DNA of 64,000 bases from assembly GCA_963513935.1 (NCBI GenBank), contig OY740772.1:105931797-105995796 (forward strand), given 5' to 3'. Made by a program: the position numbers and the translations under genes. The notes under the pieces were generated by a model, which worked only from the letters and a program-made list of their open reading frames with translations, had not been told where the DNA came from and made no database searches. Of the stretch, positions 35,771 to 43,945 are shown in pieces. Numbering within the stretch: position 1 is the first letter of the stretch; the number at the start of each line of letters is the position of its first letter. Source of the stretch: Aphrophora alni. Taxonomy: Eukaryota > Arthropoda > Insecta > Hemiptera > Aphrophoridae.

Positions 35771-36410
35771 GTATTACAAGTCGGATATTTAACGCAGTGC
35801 CGCCATGTTGTAACCGAACGTCAGAACATTTCGTAGAAGTTCGGACACGAACCCCTTACCGTAAGACTTACCGAGTTTTACCACAGCCTATCAGCTGTTA
35901 CAATAATGTGTTATATATATATATATAATGTGTTAAGATAGTTAACCTAACCTATAAGTGTCCTACTTTTACCCATCCACAGCCAATCAGCTGTTACCAT
36001 AATGTGTTATATATATATAATGTGTTATATATTTATATAATGTCTTAAGATAGTTAACCTAACCTATTAGAGTTTCCTACTTTTGCCCACCACGACCTAG
36101 GTACATTTAATGTGTTAAACGTAGTTTCCTCCGTTGTCTACCAGGGTGTAGCACATGTGTTTATGTATCGTGTTAAGACATTGTTAACCTAGACTTAATT
36201 CCTGACTAAACCTATGCTTACCACAGTCCAAACGGGTGTTAGTCTGGCCACTATTTAACCAAACCGAAATTACCAACCGATTTACCAACCAAAATATACT
36301 TTTACCAACCGAAATATACTTTTAGCAACCGATTTTCCAACCGAAATACACTTTTAGCAACCCAAACATCCAACCGATATACCTCGACCCGCGGACTTTG
36401 CTCCCCCCTG

Positions 36411-36486
36411 CGGGAACCCCCCACCGGCTGCGGGAACCCCCCACCGGCTGCGGGAACCCCCCACTGGCTGCGGGAACCCCCCACCA
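36411..36486 (+). repeat. 20-bp tandem array in left terminal repeat
   Basis: About four copies of CGGGAACCCCCCACCGGCTG with a single substitution in one unit. The mirror copy is at about 46,938-47,019. Confidence 0.9.
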
Positions 36487-36673
36487 CCACCTCCCAGCGT
36501 GTGTGGAAGTGACAGCATATCGTTCTCAGCCCGGGGCCCTCTACTCCCCTCCAACAATATTCATATAGGTAAGAAAGGGGGGTCGCGTCGCTTACCTCGT
36601 TTCGGCTACCATTCCAAGGTGTGTAGGACAGGTTCTGACAGGTCTAGCCGGATTGTACAACAGTGCGTAACAG

Positions 36674-36683
36674 TGCGCATGCG
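36674..36683 (+). promoter_or_regulatory. NRF-1-type palindrome in left terminal repeat
   Basis: TGCGCATGCG, near-consensus for NRF-1/erect-wing binding, 121 nt upstream of the first ATG of the element. A longer version of the same palindrome lies at 43,946-43,957 upstream of the second gene block. It is a plausible promoter element for the left gene cluster; no TATA box is evident here. Confidence 0.4.
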
Positions 36684-36794
36684 TACTACTCGCGATAAAG
36701 GAGAGTGTCCACAGGTTTACTCCATCTACACTACCAGAGTGTAGCACCGGTCAAACAAGGTGACTCACACGGTTAGAGTTACTTGAAAAGAACT

Positions 36795-37172
36795 ATGGAG
36801 CCAATTTACATTGTTTCCTCGCAAAGTAGGGTGACGAAAAAATTTCGTACTCTAAGGACTAAAATTCAGTTTAAATTTCATCCACCACCCGAGAATGTCA
36901 CGGAAATTGATTGGATAAAAAGAGGCTTTGAATGTTTGGTGGACAAAATGAAAAATGGAACAGCTGATGGTGATCTGTTGGGCTTTACTTTTACTAGTCT
37001 CAATTTTAAAACAAAGACGCCTGGATACGTTGCTTTTCGTAAAGCTTCCGACACCTCTGTCGATCTCTTATGGACAATTTTTGGCGGACTAATCCAAAGC
37101 AACGGTGAGGCGGGAACAAGCAGCGATAATTTCGAGATTACCTGCACCAGAGTATCTCCACGAAATAAATAG
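36795..37172 (+). CDS. Small protein resembling the N-terminal domain of Polinton PolB
   Basis: 125 residues from the ATG at 36,795, the first gene inside the left terminal repeat. The pattern D-x-x-G-F-T-F-x-S-L-N-F, P-G-Y-V-A-F-R, D-L-L-W-x-x-F-G-G-L-I-Q-S-N and a terminal F-E-I-T-C-T-R-V matches my memory of the domain that precedes the exonuclease in metazoan Polinton polymerases (the L-D-x-P...F-R...Q-S-N-E...V-x-x-P layout). If so, only this domain survives, with its own start and stop, and no exonuclease or polymerase motifs follow. It lies 33 nt upstream of the integrase. It could act as a stand-alone replication accessory protein or be a leftover. The assignment is tentative and needs profile searching. 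Confidence 0.45.
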   Translation: MEPIYIVSSQSRVTKKFRTLRTKIQFKFHPPPENVTEIDWIKRGFECLVDKMKNGTADGDLLGFTFTSLNFKTKTPGYVAFRKASDTSVDLLWTIFGGLIQSNGEAGTSSDNFEITCTRVSPRNK

Positions 37173-37205
37173 TGCCACCAATCTGTAAACACACTCATTT
37201 ACCTA

Positions 37206-38123
37206 ATGGATGTAAGGCGAGCCATTGCGGCGGAGCTCCACAAGCCCGCTCGAAGAAATTTCAAAACACGTAGTGTGACACTGAAAGGAGTTAATGACCT
37301 TTATCAAGCCGATCTAGTGGAAATGATTCCATATGCTAAGGAAAACCGAGGCTACAAATATATACTGACAATGATAAATTGTCTGACAAAATTTGCGTTT
37401 GCAGAACCGCTAAAGACAAAGTCGGCTCTAGACGTATCTACAGCGTTAGAACCGATACTGAAAAAACATCCTATGAATAACTTTCAGACCGATCAGGGGA
37501 AGGAGTTTTTCAATATGCACGTAAAGAGATTAATGAAAAAATACAATATAAATCACTACGCCACTTTTTCAGACAAGAAAGCGTCTATGGTGGAGCGTCT
37601 GAACCGTACTTTGAAAAATATAATGTGGCGTGAATTTACGGCACGCGGTAGTTACGAGTGGGTGGAGCTGTTGAAAAACGTAGTAAAGACCTACAATAAC
37701 ACTGTGCACAGTACTATAGGCATGAAACCCGCTCAAGTGTTGAAAAAGCACGAGAAAATGTTACTGGACAAAACAGCACGCAAGAGTACAAAAGCACTGG
37801 CGCGATTCAAAGTGGACGACAAAGTTAGAATATCGAAATTCAAAAAGACTTTTGCCAAAGGATATCTACCCAACTGGACAAACGAAGTGTTTACCGTGTA
37901 CGCCGTTGTACCGACCAATCCTGTAACGTACATTCTACAAGACTCGAAAGGTGACATTCTAAAAGGGGGATTCTATGCCGAAGAATTAAGCAGGTCAAAG
38001 ATCGGCAACGTATATCTTGTTGAAAAAGTATTACGCAAAAAGGGTAACAAAGTACTGGTGCGGTGGTTAGGGTTTGACAAGGAACACGACAGTTGGATTG
38101 ATAAAACCAAGCTTGTTGTTTAG
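37206..38123 (+). CDS. Retrovirus-like integrase with C-terminal chromodomain
   Basis: 305 residues. It would insert the element's DNA into the host chromosome with a 6-bp staggered cut. The catalytic triad is visible as D36 (A-D-L-V-E-M), D96 (T-D-Q-G-K-E-F) and E130 (M-V-E-R-L-N-R), with 33 residues between the second and third. An SH3-like segment follows at about 215-260 (W-T-N-E-V-F-x-V, then G-x-F-Y-x-E-E-L), and a chromodomain ends the protein (Y-L-V-E-K-V-L ... V-R-W-L-G-F ... W-I). The N-terminal HHCC zinc domain is not evident. The chromodomain suggests targeting to methylated-histone chromatin. The frame is intact, and it is the second gene of the left cluster. Confidence 0.93.
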   Translation: MDVRRAIAAELHKPARRNFKTRSVTLKGVNDLYQADLVEMIPYAKENRGYKYILTMINCLTKFAFAEPLKTKSALDVSTALEPILKKHPMNNFQTDQGKEFFNMHVKRLMKKYNINHYATFSDKKASMVERLNRTLKNIMWREFTARGSYEWVELLKNVVKTYNNTVHSTIGMKPAQVLKKHEKMLLDKTARKSTKALARFKVDDKVRISKFKKTFAKGYLPNWTNEVFTVYAVVPTNPVTYILQDSKGDILKGGFYAEELSRSKIGNVYLVEKVLRKKGNKVLVRWLGFDKEHDSWIDKTKLVV

Positions 38124-38179
38124 GTATTTAATAGGATAGCACTGTTAGTTTTCCACAGTATTTAGACAAACGTTGCGTA

Positions 38180-38875
38180 ATGCGTTTAAAAAACACAGCG
38201 GATAAACTACGTGTAAGAAACTTTGACGTTGTTGCAGGAGGCGGCGGGTCAACAATGCACCGTCACAGTTCTTTATTACCAAACACAGTTCGATCTATAG
38301 TGTGCGGCCCATCAAACAGTGGCAAGACTAATGTGCTATTTAATCTGCTCTTCAATCCAAATGGCCTGAAATTTGCCAACGTCTATGTATTTTCTAAATC
38401 ACTCCAGCAGCCAAAGTACAAGTTTTTGGAAACTATACTGGGAAATACCAAAGAAATTGGTTATTACACATACACGGACAACGAAAATGTCATCCATCCT
38501 AGTGAAGCGGAGCCAAATTCGATAATAATATTTGACGACATAGCTTGCGAGAAACACGACAATATACGTAACTATTTCACCATGGGACGTCACAATAATA
38601 TAGATTCCTTCTACTTAGGACAGACGTACAGCAGGATTCCCAAACAATTGATTCGAGACAATGCCAATCTCTTGGTCCTTTTCAAGCAGGACGATCTCAA
38701 TTTACGACACATTTACAATGATCACGTAAACACTGATATGGTGTTTAGTGCATTTAAAAACATTTGTGCAGCCGCGTGGAAAGATAAACATGGATTCGTT
38801 GTAATAGACAAGGACAGTGAACCGGAGAATGGAAGATTTAGAATTGGTTTTGATCGAATTGTAACAGATTTTTAA
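38180..38875 (+). CDS. FtsK/HerA-type genome-packaging ATPase (A32-like)
   Basis: 231 residues. This is the motor that pumps viral DNA into the capsid in Polintons, adintoviruses and related double-jelly-roll viruses. The Walker A motif is G-P-S-N-S-G-K-T at residues 43-50; Walker B is N-S-I-I-I-F-D-D at about 113-120. An arginine/glutamine sensor region (Y-L-G-Q-T-Y-S-R-I-P) follows at about 150-160. The size is normal for the Polinton family. It lies 56 nt after the integrase. The frame is complete, with no missing motif. Confidence 0.93.
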   Translation: MRLKNTADKLRVRNFDVVAGGGGSTMHRHSSLLPNTVRSIVCGPSNSGKTNVLFNLLFNPNGLKFANVYVFSKSLQQPKYKFLETILGNTKEIGYYTYTDNENVIHPSEAEPNSIIIFDDIACEKHDNIRNYFTMGRHNNIDSFYLGQTYSRIPKQLIRDNANLLVLFKQDDLNLRHIYNDHVNTDMVFSAFKNICAAAWKDKHGFVVIDKDSEPENGRFRIGFDRIVTDF

Positions 38876-38918
38876 GGTACAAAAGGCTTGATACTTGCAA
38901 CAAACGTCATTCTACAAG

Positions 38919-39896
38919 ATGTCTGGGAAGAGAGAGCATCTAACGCTGAAGATAGCCAGATTGCGCAAGGCTATAAAGAAAAAGTACAGACAGTTGAGGT
39001 ACGGAGAGGTCGAAGAGGAACGAATGTATACTAAGAAATACACACCGATAATTAAAGAGTTGCAGAAGAGTGGAGTGTTTTTGCCGAAACAAGAAATTAA
39101 ACCCGAAGAAGAGTTGGATGAAAAGACGGAAATAGCGGATGAGTGGAGCAGCGAGAGTGAGGAAGAGAAAAATGAAGAGTGGGGGGAAGTACCGGCTACT
39201 CCCAGTGTTGATTTTATGGATACCGAAGTAATTGCAGAGACTCCGGACCGACCGCAGCCCAGTGTAAGGGAACTATTGTCCACACCTGTAGGGCAAAGTG
39301 AATCTGAACAATGGGTAAACAGTACTTTCGCACATCCGCTGGCACGAAAATATATGCTCAAAATGATTAAAGATACCGCCGGTAGTCAGAATATAGATCA
39401 CAGTTACGGACCGAAAATCGGAGCCGACTCTATGACGATCGGTAACAAGACTCTTCAGTTGTCGGACGATGGTGAGATTATAATTGACGGAGTTCACTAT
39501 AAAGGGACGCCGGGATTGTACGAGTTGGTGTTTAAGCGTATACCCGATGATGATATATATACCGAGGCCGATTTACGAGCGTATAGAGATATCTGTGTGA
39601 GATCCAGTGCACACAAAAGATTATACGATCCGAACGGACAAGTTAATCGTAACAAATCTATGAAATATAGAAACATTATAGAGCAGTTATTTCCACCTAA
39701 AAAAGTTAGCGGTAGAGGTTATTCATACTGGGACGATCCGAATGAGTTGTGTGACAGACTGAGACATTTGTTGGCATCTCACGATGCAGGACACACGGGA
39801 CATGCAAATGAGATAGCTTCTATTATAGAAGAACTAAAAGAAGCTGGAATTATAAAAGGCGCGGGAATTGCAAAAATAAGAACATTAATACGATGA
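38919..39896 (+). CDS. Conserved Polinton-associated protein of unknown function
   Basis: 325 residues from the ATG at 38,919; an upstream TTG in the same frame is unlikely to be used. The N-terminus (about 1-50) is lysine/arginine-rich and predicted helical. Residues 60-130 are strongly acidic and probably disordered. The C-terminal 110 residues form a compact-looking domain with Y-W-D-D-P-N-E-L, R-L-R-x-L-L-A-S and N-E-I-A-S-I-I-E-E-L-K-E-A-G-I-I. I recall this C-terminal block from many arthropod Polinton proteins annotated only as a domain of unknown function. The last four bases (ATGA) overlap the start of the next gene, implying coupled translation or separate transcripts. Confidence 0.75.
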   Translation: MSGKREHLTLKIARLRKAIKKKYRQLRYGEVEEERMYTKKYTPIIKELQKSGVFLPKQEIKPEEELDEKTEIADEWSSESEEEKNEEWGEVPATPSVDFMDTEVIAETPDRPQPSVRELLSTPVGQSESEQWVNSTFAHPLARKYMLKMIKDTAGSQNIDHSYGPKIGADSMTIGNKTLQLSDDGEIIIDGVHYKGTPGLYELVFKRIPDDDIYTEADLRAYRDICVRSSAHKRLYDPNGQVNRNKSMKYRNIIEQLFPPKKVSGRGYSYWDDPNELCDRLRHLLASHDAGHTGHANEIASIIEELKEAGIIKGAGIAKIRTLIR

Positions 39897-40981
39897 GTGT
39901 CGACAAGTTTGGACGTTATTCGGTGAGAAAGGCTTTATCCTCCTCCACCCAACCGATAGTTAGAGGGTACGACCTTACCCCTGAGGGTAATTACGATATA
40001 AAGGGTAAACTCTTGCGTAATGTAGGCGCTCCTCTAACGGAAAAAGATGCTGTAAATCTAGACACTGTGGATAAGACGTGTATAACCTTTGATAAAGTCG
40101 CACAAAAATATCACACAAAGGGCATACCCTTGGGCGGTCTGGGTCCGACTAAAGATACCGATGACGCTGTAACTAGAGGATATCTCGAATCTTTAATACC
40201 GATTAAACTTATGACCGACTATTCCGTTAGACAGAGTCGAATACAAGATGTAGGTGAACCTATAGACGACGGTGATGCCGTCAACATAGCATACGCCAGG
40301 AAAAATTTTCTCGTGAAAAATGTGGAGGGGAGCGATGAGATGGAAGCGGGAGCCTTTGATGCTCGTAACGCTAGCATCTGTAATTTAAAGTATCCCTCTA
40401 GTAAGACGGACGCCGCCAATAAGATGTACGTTGACAATAAAAGTATTGTATCCGACCATATGGGGTATTATTTTCTTCATCGTCGAATTGCAAGTGTCGG
40501 TTCTCCCGTCTACGCCGATGATGCTGTCACTTTGATTTTCCTCATGGAAAATACCGTACATCTACACCAATCACCGACATCCGGTGAATCGGTTTTCAAT
40601 GCTGAAGATAAGAGGATAACTAGTGTAGCCGATGCCGTCGACGATATGGATGTAGTGACTTTAAGACAGTTGAAAACATACATTCGAGAATTGGAGACGT
40701 GGATAAGGAACAATGTGTTGTTGTTGAAAAATGGCGATTGTTTTAACGCCGAGGGGAAACGTATCTGTAATGTCGCCAAAGGCGATGTCGATACGGATGC
40801 AATTACAGTGGCACAATTGGCCGGCTCTATAAAGGCGTTGGAAAATGGTTTTAAGGCGTACAGTAAATCGGAACTTATAGAATTCGCTCGTGTTATTAAG
40901 AGAGAATACAGTAAAGTGGATGTTTCCAAAGACCGAGTAACGAACTGGAGATCACTATGGGGTTCAAGCGATAAGTTATAA
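39893..40981 (+). CDS. Repeat-built fibre/tail-spike-like protein
   Basis: 362 residues made of seven degenerate repeats of about 40-50 residues. Each reads roughly I-x-N-V-G-x-P-x-(4)-D-A-V-(N/T)-x-x-(6)-(D/K/N). Clear copies start near residues 41, 77, 111, 156, 198, 239 and 290. This 'DAVN' repeat is familiar from trimeric phage tail-fibre and spike shafts, so I infer an elongated fibre, possibly the receptor-binding spike of the virion. Its first ATG overlaps the preceding stop (ATGA). It sits between the unknown protein and the PLA2 gene, with other virion genes on its right. No enzyme motif or signal peptide was found. An alternative is a structural scaffold unrelated to host attachment. 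Confidence 0.6.
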   Translation: MSVDKFGRYSVRKALSSSTQPIVRGYDLTPEGNYDIKGKLLRNVGAPLTEKDAVNLDTVDKTCITFDKVAQKYHTKGIPLGGLGPTKDTDDAVTRGYLESLIPIKLMTDYSVRQSRIQDVGEPIDDGDAVNIAYARKNFLVKNVEGSDEMEAGAFDARNASICNLKYPSSKTDAANKMYVDNKSIVSDHMGYYFLHRRIASVGSPVYADDAVTLIFLMENTVHLHQSPTSGESVFNAEDKRITSVADAVDDMDVVTLRQLKTYIRELETWIRNNVLLLKNGDCFNAEGKRICNVAKGDVDTDAITVAQLAGSIKALENGFKAYSKSELIEFARVIKREYSKVDVSKDRVTNWRSLWGSSDKL

Positions 40982-41043
40982 CCAATTTTTTAGCGACGAC
41001 ACCATAAATACGTTGCACCCTTGAGTATTGATTCAGTATAGAA

Positions 41044-41601
41044 ATGGCAAAGGGACGAACAACAAGGGTCAAAAAGGGCCGTGGTCTCGTTTCTGGAATT
41101 TTAAGCGTTGGTGATAGGGTTTTAAACAAGGCTATAGATCTATTGCCTGTAGAACTCCATTTACCCTCTTACAACTATTGCGGTCCGGGTACAAAGCTGG
41201 CCGAGAGATTAGCCCGAGGTGATAAAGGAGTCAATCCGCTGGACGAAGCGTGTAAAGAGCACGATATAGCGTACAGCAAATACAGTGATTCGGAGCATCG
41301 TAGAGAAGCGGATAAAATTTTAGCAGAACGGGCTTGGAGTCGAGTCAAATCGGGTAACGCGTCTATGGGTGAACGGGCAGCAGCGTGGGCTGTAACAACG
41401 GCCATGAAAGCGAAATCCAAATTGGGAGGTGGAGGGAAACGTCTCTTGTTGGGTGGGGGTTTGTATCTCAAACCGTATCAAAAAGGCAGCGGTCTGTATC
41501 TCAAACCATATGCTAAAGGCACTGGTCTGTATCTCAAACCGTATCCAAAAGGCAGGGGACTGAAAACCAAGAAGAAGAAGATCAATAAAAAAAAAGTTTG
41601 A
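41044..41601 (+). CDS. Phospholipase A2 fused to a KPY-repeat basic tail
   Basis: 185 residues. The Ca-binding loop Y-C-G-P-G-T at 45-50 and the catalytic H-D-x-x-Y at 73-77, preceded by D-E-A-C, are those of the parvovirus VP1-type phospholipase A2, which opens endosomal membranes during entry. A glycine-rich linker near 127-136 leads to three tandem copies of G-L-Y-L-K-P-Y-x-K-G and a final K/R-rich tail, like a basic virion-core (adenovirus pX/Mu-like) peptide. The fusion of an entry enzyme and a DNA-binding tail in one small virion protein is notable. It starts 62 nt after the fibre-like gene. Its stop codon shares bases with the start of the protease frame. The enzyme residues look intact. 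Confidence 0.85.
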   Translation: MAKGRTTRVKKGRGLVSGILSVGDRVLNKAIDLLPVELHLPSYNYCGPGTKLAERLARGDKGVNPLDEACKEHDIAYSKYSDSEHRREADKILAERAWSRVKSGNASMGERAAAWAVTTAMKAKSKLGGGGKRLLLGGGLYLKPYQKGSGLYLKPYAKGTGLYLKPYPKGRGLKTKKKKINKKKV

Positions 41602-41957
41602 TTGATTCATTACCAAACAGACCGTTAACAAATATCGATTTAGAGAAATATGCCGTGAGGATACCGTATTTCAGAGGTGTTTTTATGAGGGATAAACTTC
41701 CCCCGACGGGGCCGTTGAAAAACGAATCCGCCATTGTCAACCTCGATAGTAGCACGGGTGAAGGTACACATTGGGTGTGTTATAAAAAGCGCGGTGTAAA
41801 TGTAGAATACTATGACAGTTTTGGAAATCTTAGACCTCCACTCGAACTGACTAGATATTTTGGTCCCAACGCTAATATTCACTATAATTACAAGCGACAT
41901 CAAAGTGACACTTCAGTCGTCTGTGGACATTTGTGCTTAAAGTTTCTACTACCATGA
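41598..41957 (+). CDS. Adenain-like cysteine protease (virion maturation)
   Basis: 119 residues if counted from the TTG at 41,598. The family C5 triad can be placed: H58 (T-H-W-V), D73 (Y-Y-D-S-F-G) and C109 (V-V-C-G-H-L-C), with Q102 as the likely oxyanion residue. It would cleave capsid and core precursors inside the particle. There is no ATG near the start: a stop lies four codons upstream, and the first ATG (codon 30) would remove the conserved-looking N-terminal segment ending R-G-V-F-M-R-D. The likely start is therefore the TTG that overlaps the PLA2 stop (TTGA), or else an ATG was lost. The stop overlaps the next gene's ATG (ATGA). Confidence 0.88.
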   Translation: MIDSLPNRPLTNIDLEKYAVRIPYFRGVFMRDKLPPTGPLKNESAIVNLDSSTGEGTHWVCYKKRGVNVEYYDSFGNLRPPLELTRYFGPNANIHYNYKRHQSDTSVVCGHLCLKFLLP

Positions 41958-42655
41958 GTATTGTTTTAAACGGAAATAGTTCTACACTTTGGTGTGATTT
42001 CTTTCCACCGATTGATCTATCCAATGGAGAGTGGGAAATCGGTCTCATCGATCTTGCTGTGTACAATTCCATTCCCAATATCGAAGAGGGAATTAATAAT
42101 AAATTGTATCTCGGTGGAGATCAAAACGATAATTATGAAGTGACCGTTAACATACCGACAGGTTCGTACGAAATTGAGGATATTGAAAAATATATCAAAA
42201 CCCAACTGCCGTCGGGGGTGACATTTTCACTCAAGCCGAACAATAACACACTTAAAACGGAACTTAAGTGTTCAAAGACTATTCATTTTAAAGACGGATC
42301 TATAGGAAAATTACTCGGTTTCAATAATGGGAATTTATCAGCCGACCAAAGACACGAATCTGAGCTGCCCGTCGATATTATAAGAGTGAATGTTATTAGG
42401 GTTGCGTGTAATATTGTAACTGGGTCATTTCAAAATGGAAAAGAGTCACACAATATACACGAGTTTTACCCACAAGTGGCTCCGGGGTACAAGATTGTCG
42501 AAATACCGACGACTGTAATATATTTACCAGTCAACGTGAAAACCATTCATAACATCACCGTAAGCCTTAGAGATCAGAACGGAGTACCTATAAATTTCAG
42601 AGAAGAATCAGTTTCTGTCCGATTGCATTTACGTAGAAATGGGTCTCGTATTTAA
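41954..42655 (+). CDS. Penton-like minor capsid protein (single jelly roll)
   Basis: 233 residues from the ATG at 41,954, which overlaps the protease stop by 4 nt. It is rich in beta-strand-forming segments and starts with a motif typical of this protein in Polintons (a short N-terminal strand, then W-E-I-G-L-I-D-L-A-V-Y-N-S-I-P-N-I near residue 30). It would form the pentameric capsid vertices. The assignment rests on the size, the position between protease and major capsid gene, and the overall pattern. The C-terminus overlaps the start of a 46-codon frame. Confidence 0.8.
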   Translation: MSIVLNGNSSTLWCDFFPPIDLSNGEWEIGLIDLAVYNSIPNIEEGINNKLYLGGDQNDNYEVTVNIPTGSYEIEDIEKYIKTQLPSGVTFSLKPNNNTLKTELKCSKTIHFKDGSIGKLLGFNNGNLSADQRHESELPVDIIRVNVIRVACNIVTGSFQNGKESHNIHEFYPQVAPGYKIVEIPTTVIYLPVNVKTIHNITVSLRDQNGVPINFREESVSVRLHLRRNGSRI

Positions 42656-42779
42656 TGGACAACGTTATAAGAACAGTATCAGTGTACGTTCAAACTCGAC
42701 AGAGTTAACAGCTAGAAATATACGTTTTCTCTCGGCTTTGGGATTTAAAGTGAAAAATGGATCTACTGGCAATAGATAG
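42639..42779 (+). CDS. 46-residue miniprotein overlapping penton and major capsid genes
   Basis: A small frame starting with ATG inside the last codons of the penton gene and ending inside the first codons of the major capsid gene. It exactly bridges the gap between them. It ends in a basic stretch, F-L-S-A-L-G-F-K-V-K. I recall small proteins ending L-x-S-L-G-F-K at this place in other Polinton-type elements. The function is unknown; the overlap with two capsid genes suggests a virion or assembly role. Confidence 0.55.
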   Translation: MGLVFNGQRYKNSISVRSNSTELTARNIRFLSALGFKVKNGSTGNR

Positions 42780-43944
42780 TGCAGCAGAATACAATGACGT
42801 CATCAGTGGTCTTGAATATCATTCGCACAGACCTTATGCGTCGTCAACGTACGGTAATAACGATGAAATTCGTATTCCCATAAATCAACAGGACGTGATC
42901 ACAGCACCGTTTGGTAGTATATTGCATATAAAAGGAACACTGAGCGGTACAAAAGCGGACGGCACTGCTGCAACGGTGAAATTGGTCAACAATGCCGTAG
43001 CCTTTCTATTTGACGATATTAGATACGAATTTGCCGGTAGCGAAGTGGACCGTACGAGAAATGTAGGCATCACGAGTACGATTAAAAATCTATTGTCGTT
43101 GCGAGAGAGTGAGAAGAATAAATTCAGCAACGCAGGATGGTTGGGAGCCGGTGGGATGGCTACCTCTTCAAACTTTTCCCTCTCTGTACCATTGAAGCTG
43201 TTGATGGGCTTTTTCGAAGACTACCAACGGATTGTACTGAACGTAAAACAGGAACTAGTGCTCTTACGTTCGGCCTCCGATTTGAACGCTGTATACAGTG
43301 ATGATGCTACAACCGTTAATCTAAAGATAACTAGTATACACTGGAGAGTGCCCTATGTGACGGTTTCAGATTCACTCCGATTGAATCTTTTGAAAATGAT
43401 CGAAAGAGACGAACCTGTCCATGTTCCGTTTCGTAGTTGGGAGTTACACGAGTATCCAATAGTGCCGCAAACAAATCAGATTTCGTGGACAATTAAAACC
43501 GCTAATCAGCTGGAAAAACCACGCTATGTTATTCTAGCCTTCCAAACAGATAGAAAAAATCAGATCAAAAAGGATGCCTCTGTGTTTGACAAGTGCGGCC
43601 TTTCAAATTTAAAACTCTATCTAAATTCACAGTATTTTCCTTACGATAATATTAACGGCGATATTTCCACATTGTACGAAATGTACCATAGATTCCAAGA
43701 ATCGTACTATACGCACGAGTCCTTGCCCAGTCTAGATTTACAATCTTTTACAGATTGTCCTCTCTTTGTAATCGATTGTTCCAAACAGAACGATTCTATT
43801 AAATCTGGTCCCGTGGATGTCAGACTAGAAATAGAAACTTCCGCCAATATACCTGCAACTACTACAGCCTATTGTCTGATTTTACACGACTCGCATATTG
43901 TGTACAATCTCCTTACGGGCACGGTTAGAAAGGTAGTGGAATAG
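42757..43944 (+). CDS. Major capsid protein (double jelly roll, hexon-like)
   Basis: 395 residues. It would trimerise to form the hexameric capsomers of an icosahedral virion. Supporting signs: the length expected for a Polinton/adintovirus major capsid protein, a beta-rich sequence throughout, an early I-P-I-N-x-Q-D segment, a mid-protein tract with W-R-V-P-Y-V ending near L-R-L-N-L-L, and the C-terminal Y-C-L-I-L-H-D-S-H-I-V-Y-N. It lies directly after the penton-like gene, as in most family members. The frame is intact. It is followed by an NRF-1-type palindrome and a TATA-like motif that probably start the next transcription unit. Confidence 0.85.
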   Translation: MDLLAIDSAAEYNDVISGLEYHSHRPYASSTYGNNDEIRIPINQQDVITAPFGSILHIKGTLSGTKADGTAATVKLVNNAVAFLFDDIRYEFAGSEVDRTRNVGITSTIKNLLSLRESEKNKFSNAGWLGAGGMATSSNFSLSVPLKLLMGFFEDYQRIVLNVKQELVLLRSASDLNAVYSDDATTVNLKITSIHWRVPYVTVSDSLRLNLLKMIERDEPVHVPFRSWELHEYPIVPQTNQISWTIKTANQLEKPRYVILAFQTDRKNQIKKDASVFDKCGLSNLKLYLNSQYFPYDNINGDISTLYEMYHRFQESYYTHESLPSLDLQSFTDCPLFVIDCSKQNDSIKSGPVDVRLEIETSANIPATTTAYCLILHDSHIVYNLLTGTVRKVVE

Positions 43945-43945
43945 A

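Larger units (their letters stand above)
34937..36774 (+). repeat. Left terminal inverted repeat (1,838 bp)
   Basis: Inverse copy of 46,642-48,494, with few substitutions and small length differences in the tandem blocks. From the tip inward: a C-rich minisatellite, a tRNA-like Pol III unit, two copies of a CAGC-rich/ATAATGTGTTATATATA block (35,880-36,060), repeated TTTACCAACCGAAATATAC units (36,255-36,365), a 20-bp tandem array, and a CpG-containing promoter-like stretch. The paired frames of 81, 62 and 67 codons in both repeats carry no motif. Confidence 0.95.

Noticed and set aside
36302..36744. Paired frames present in both terminal repeats (62, 67 and 81 codons)
   Set aside because: Present twice only because the DNA is an inverted repeat; they contain tandem-array sequence and no motif.
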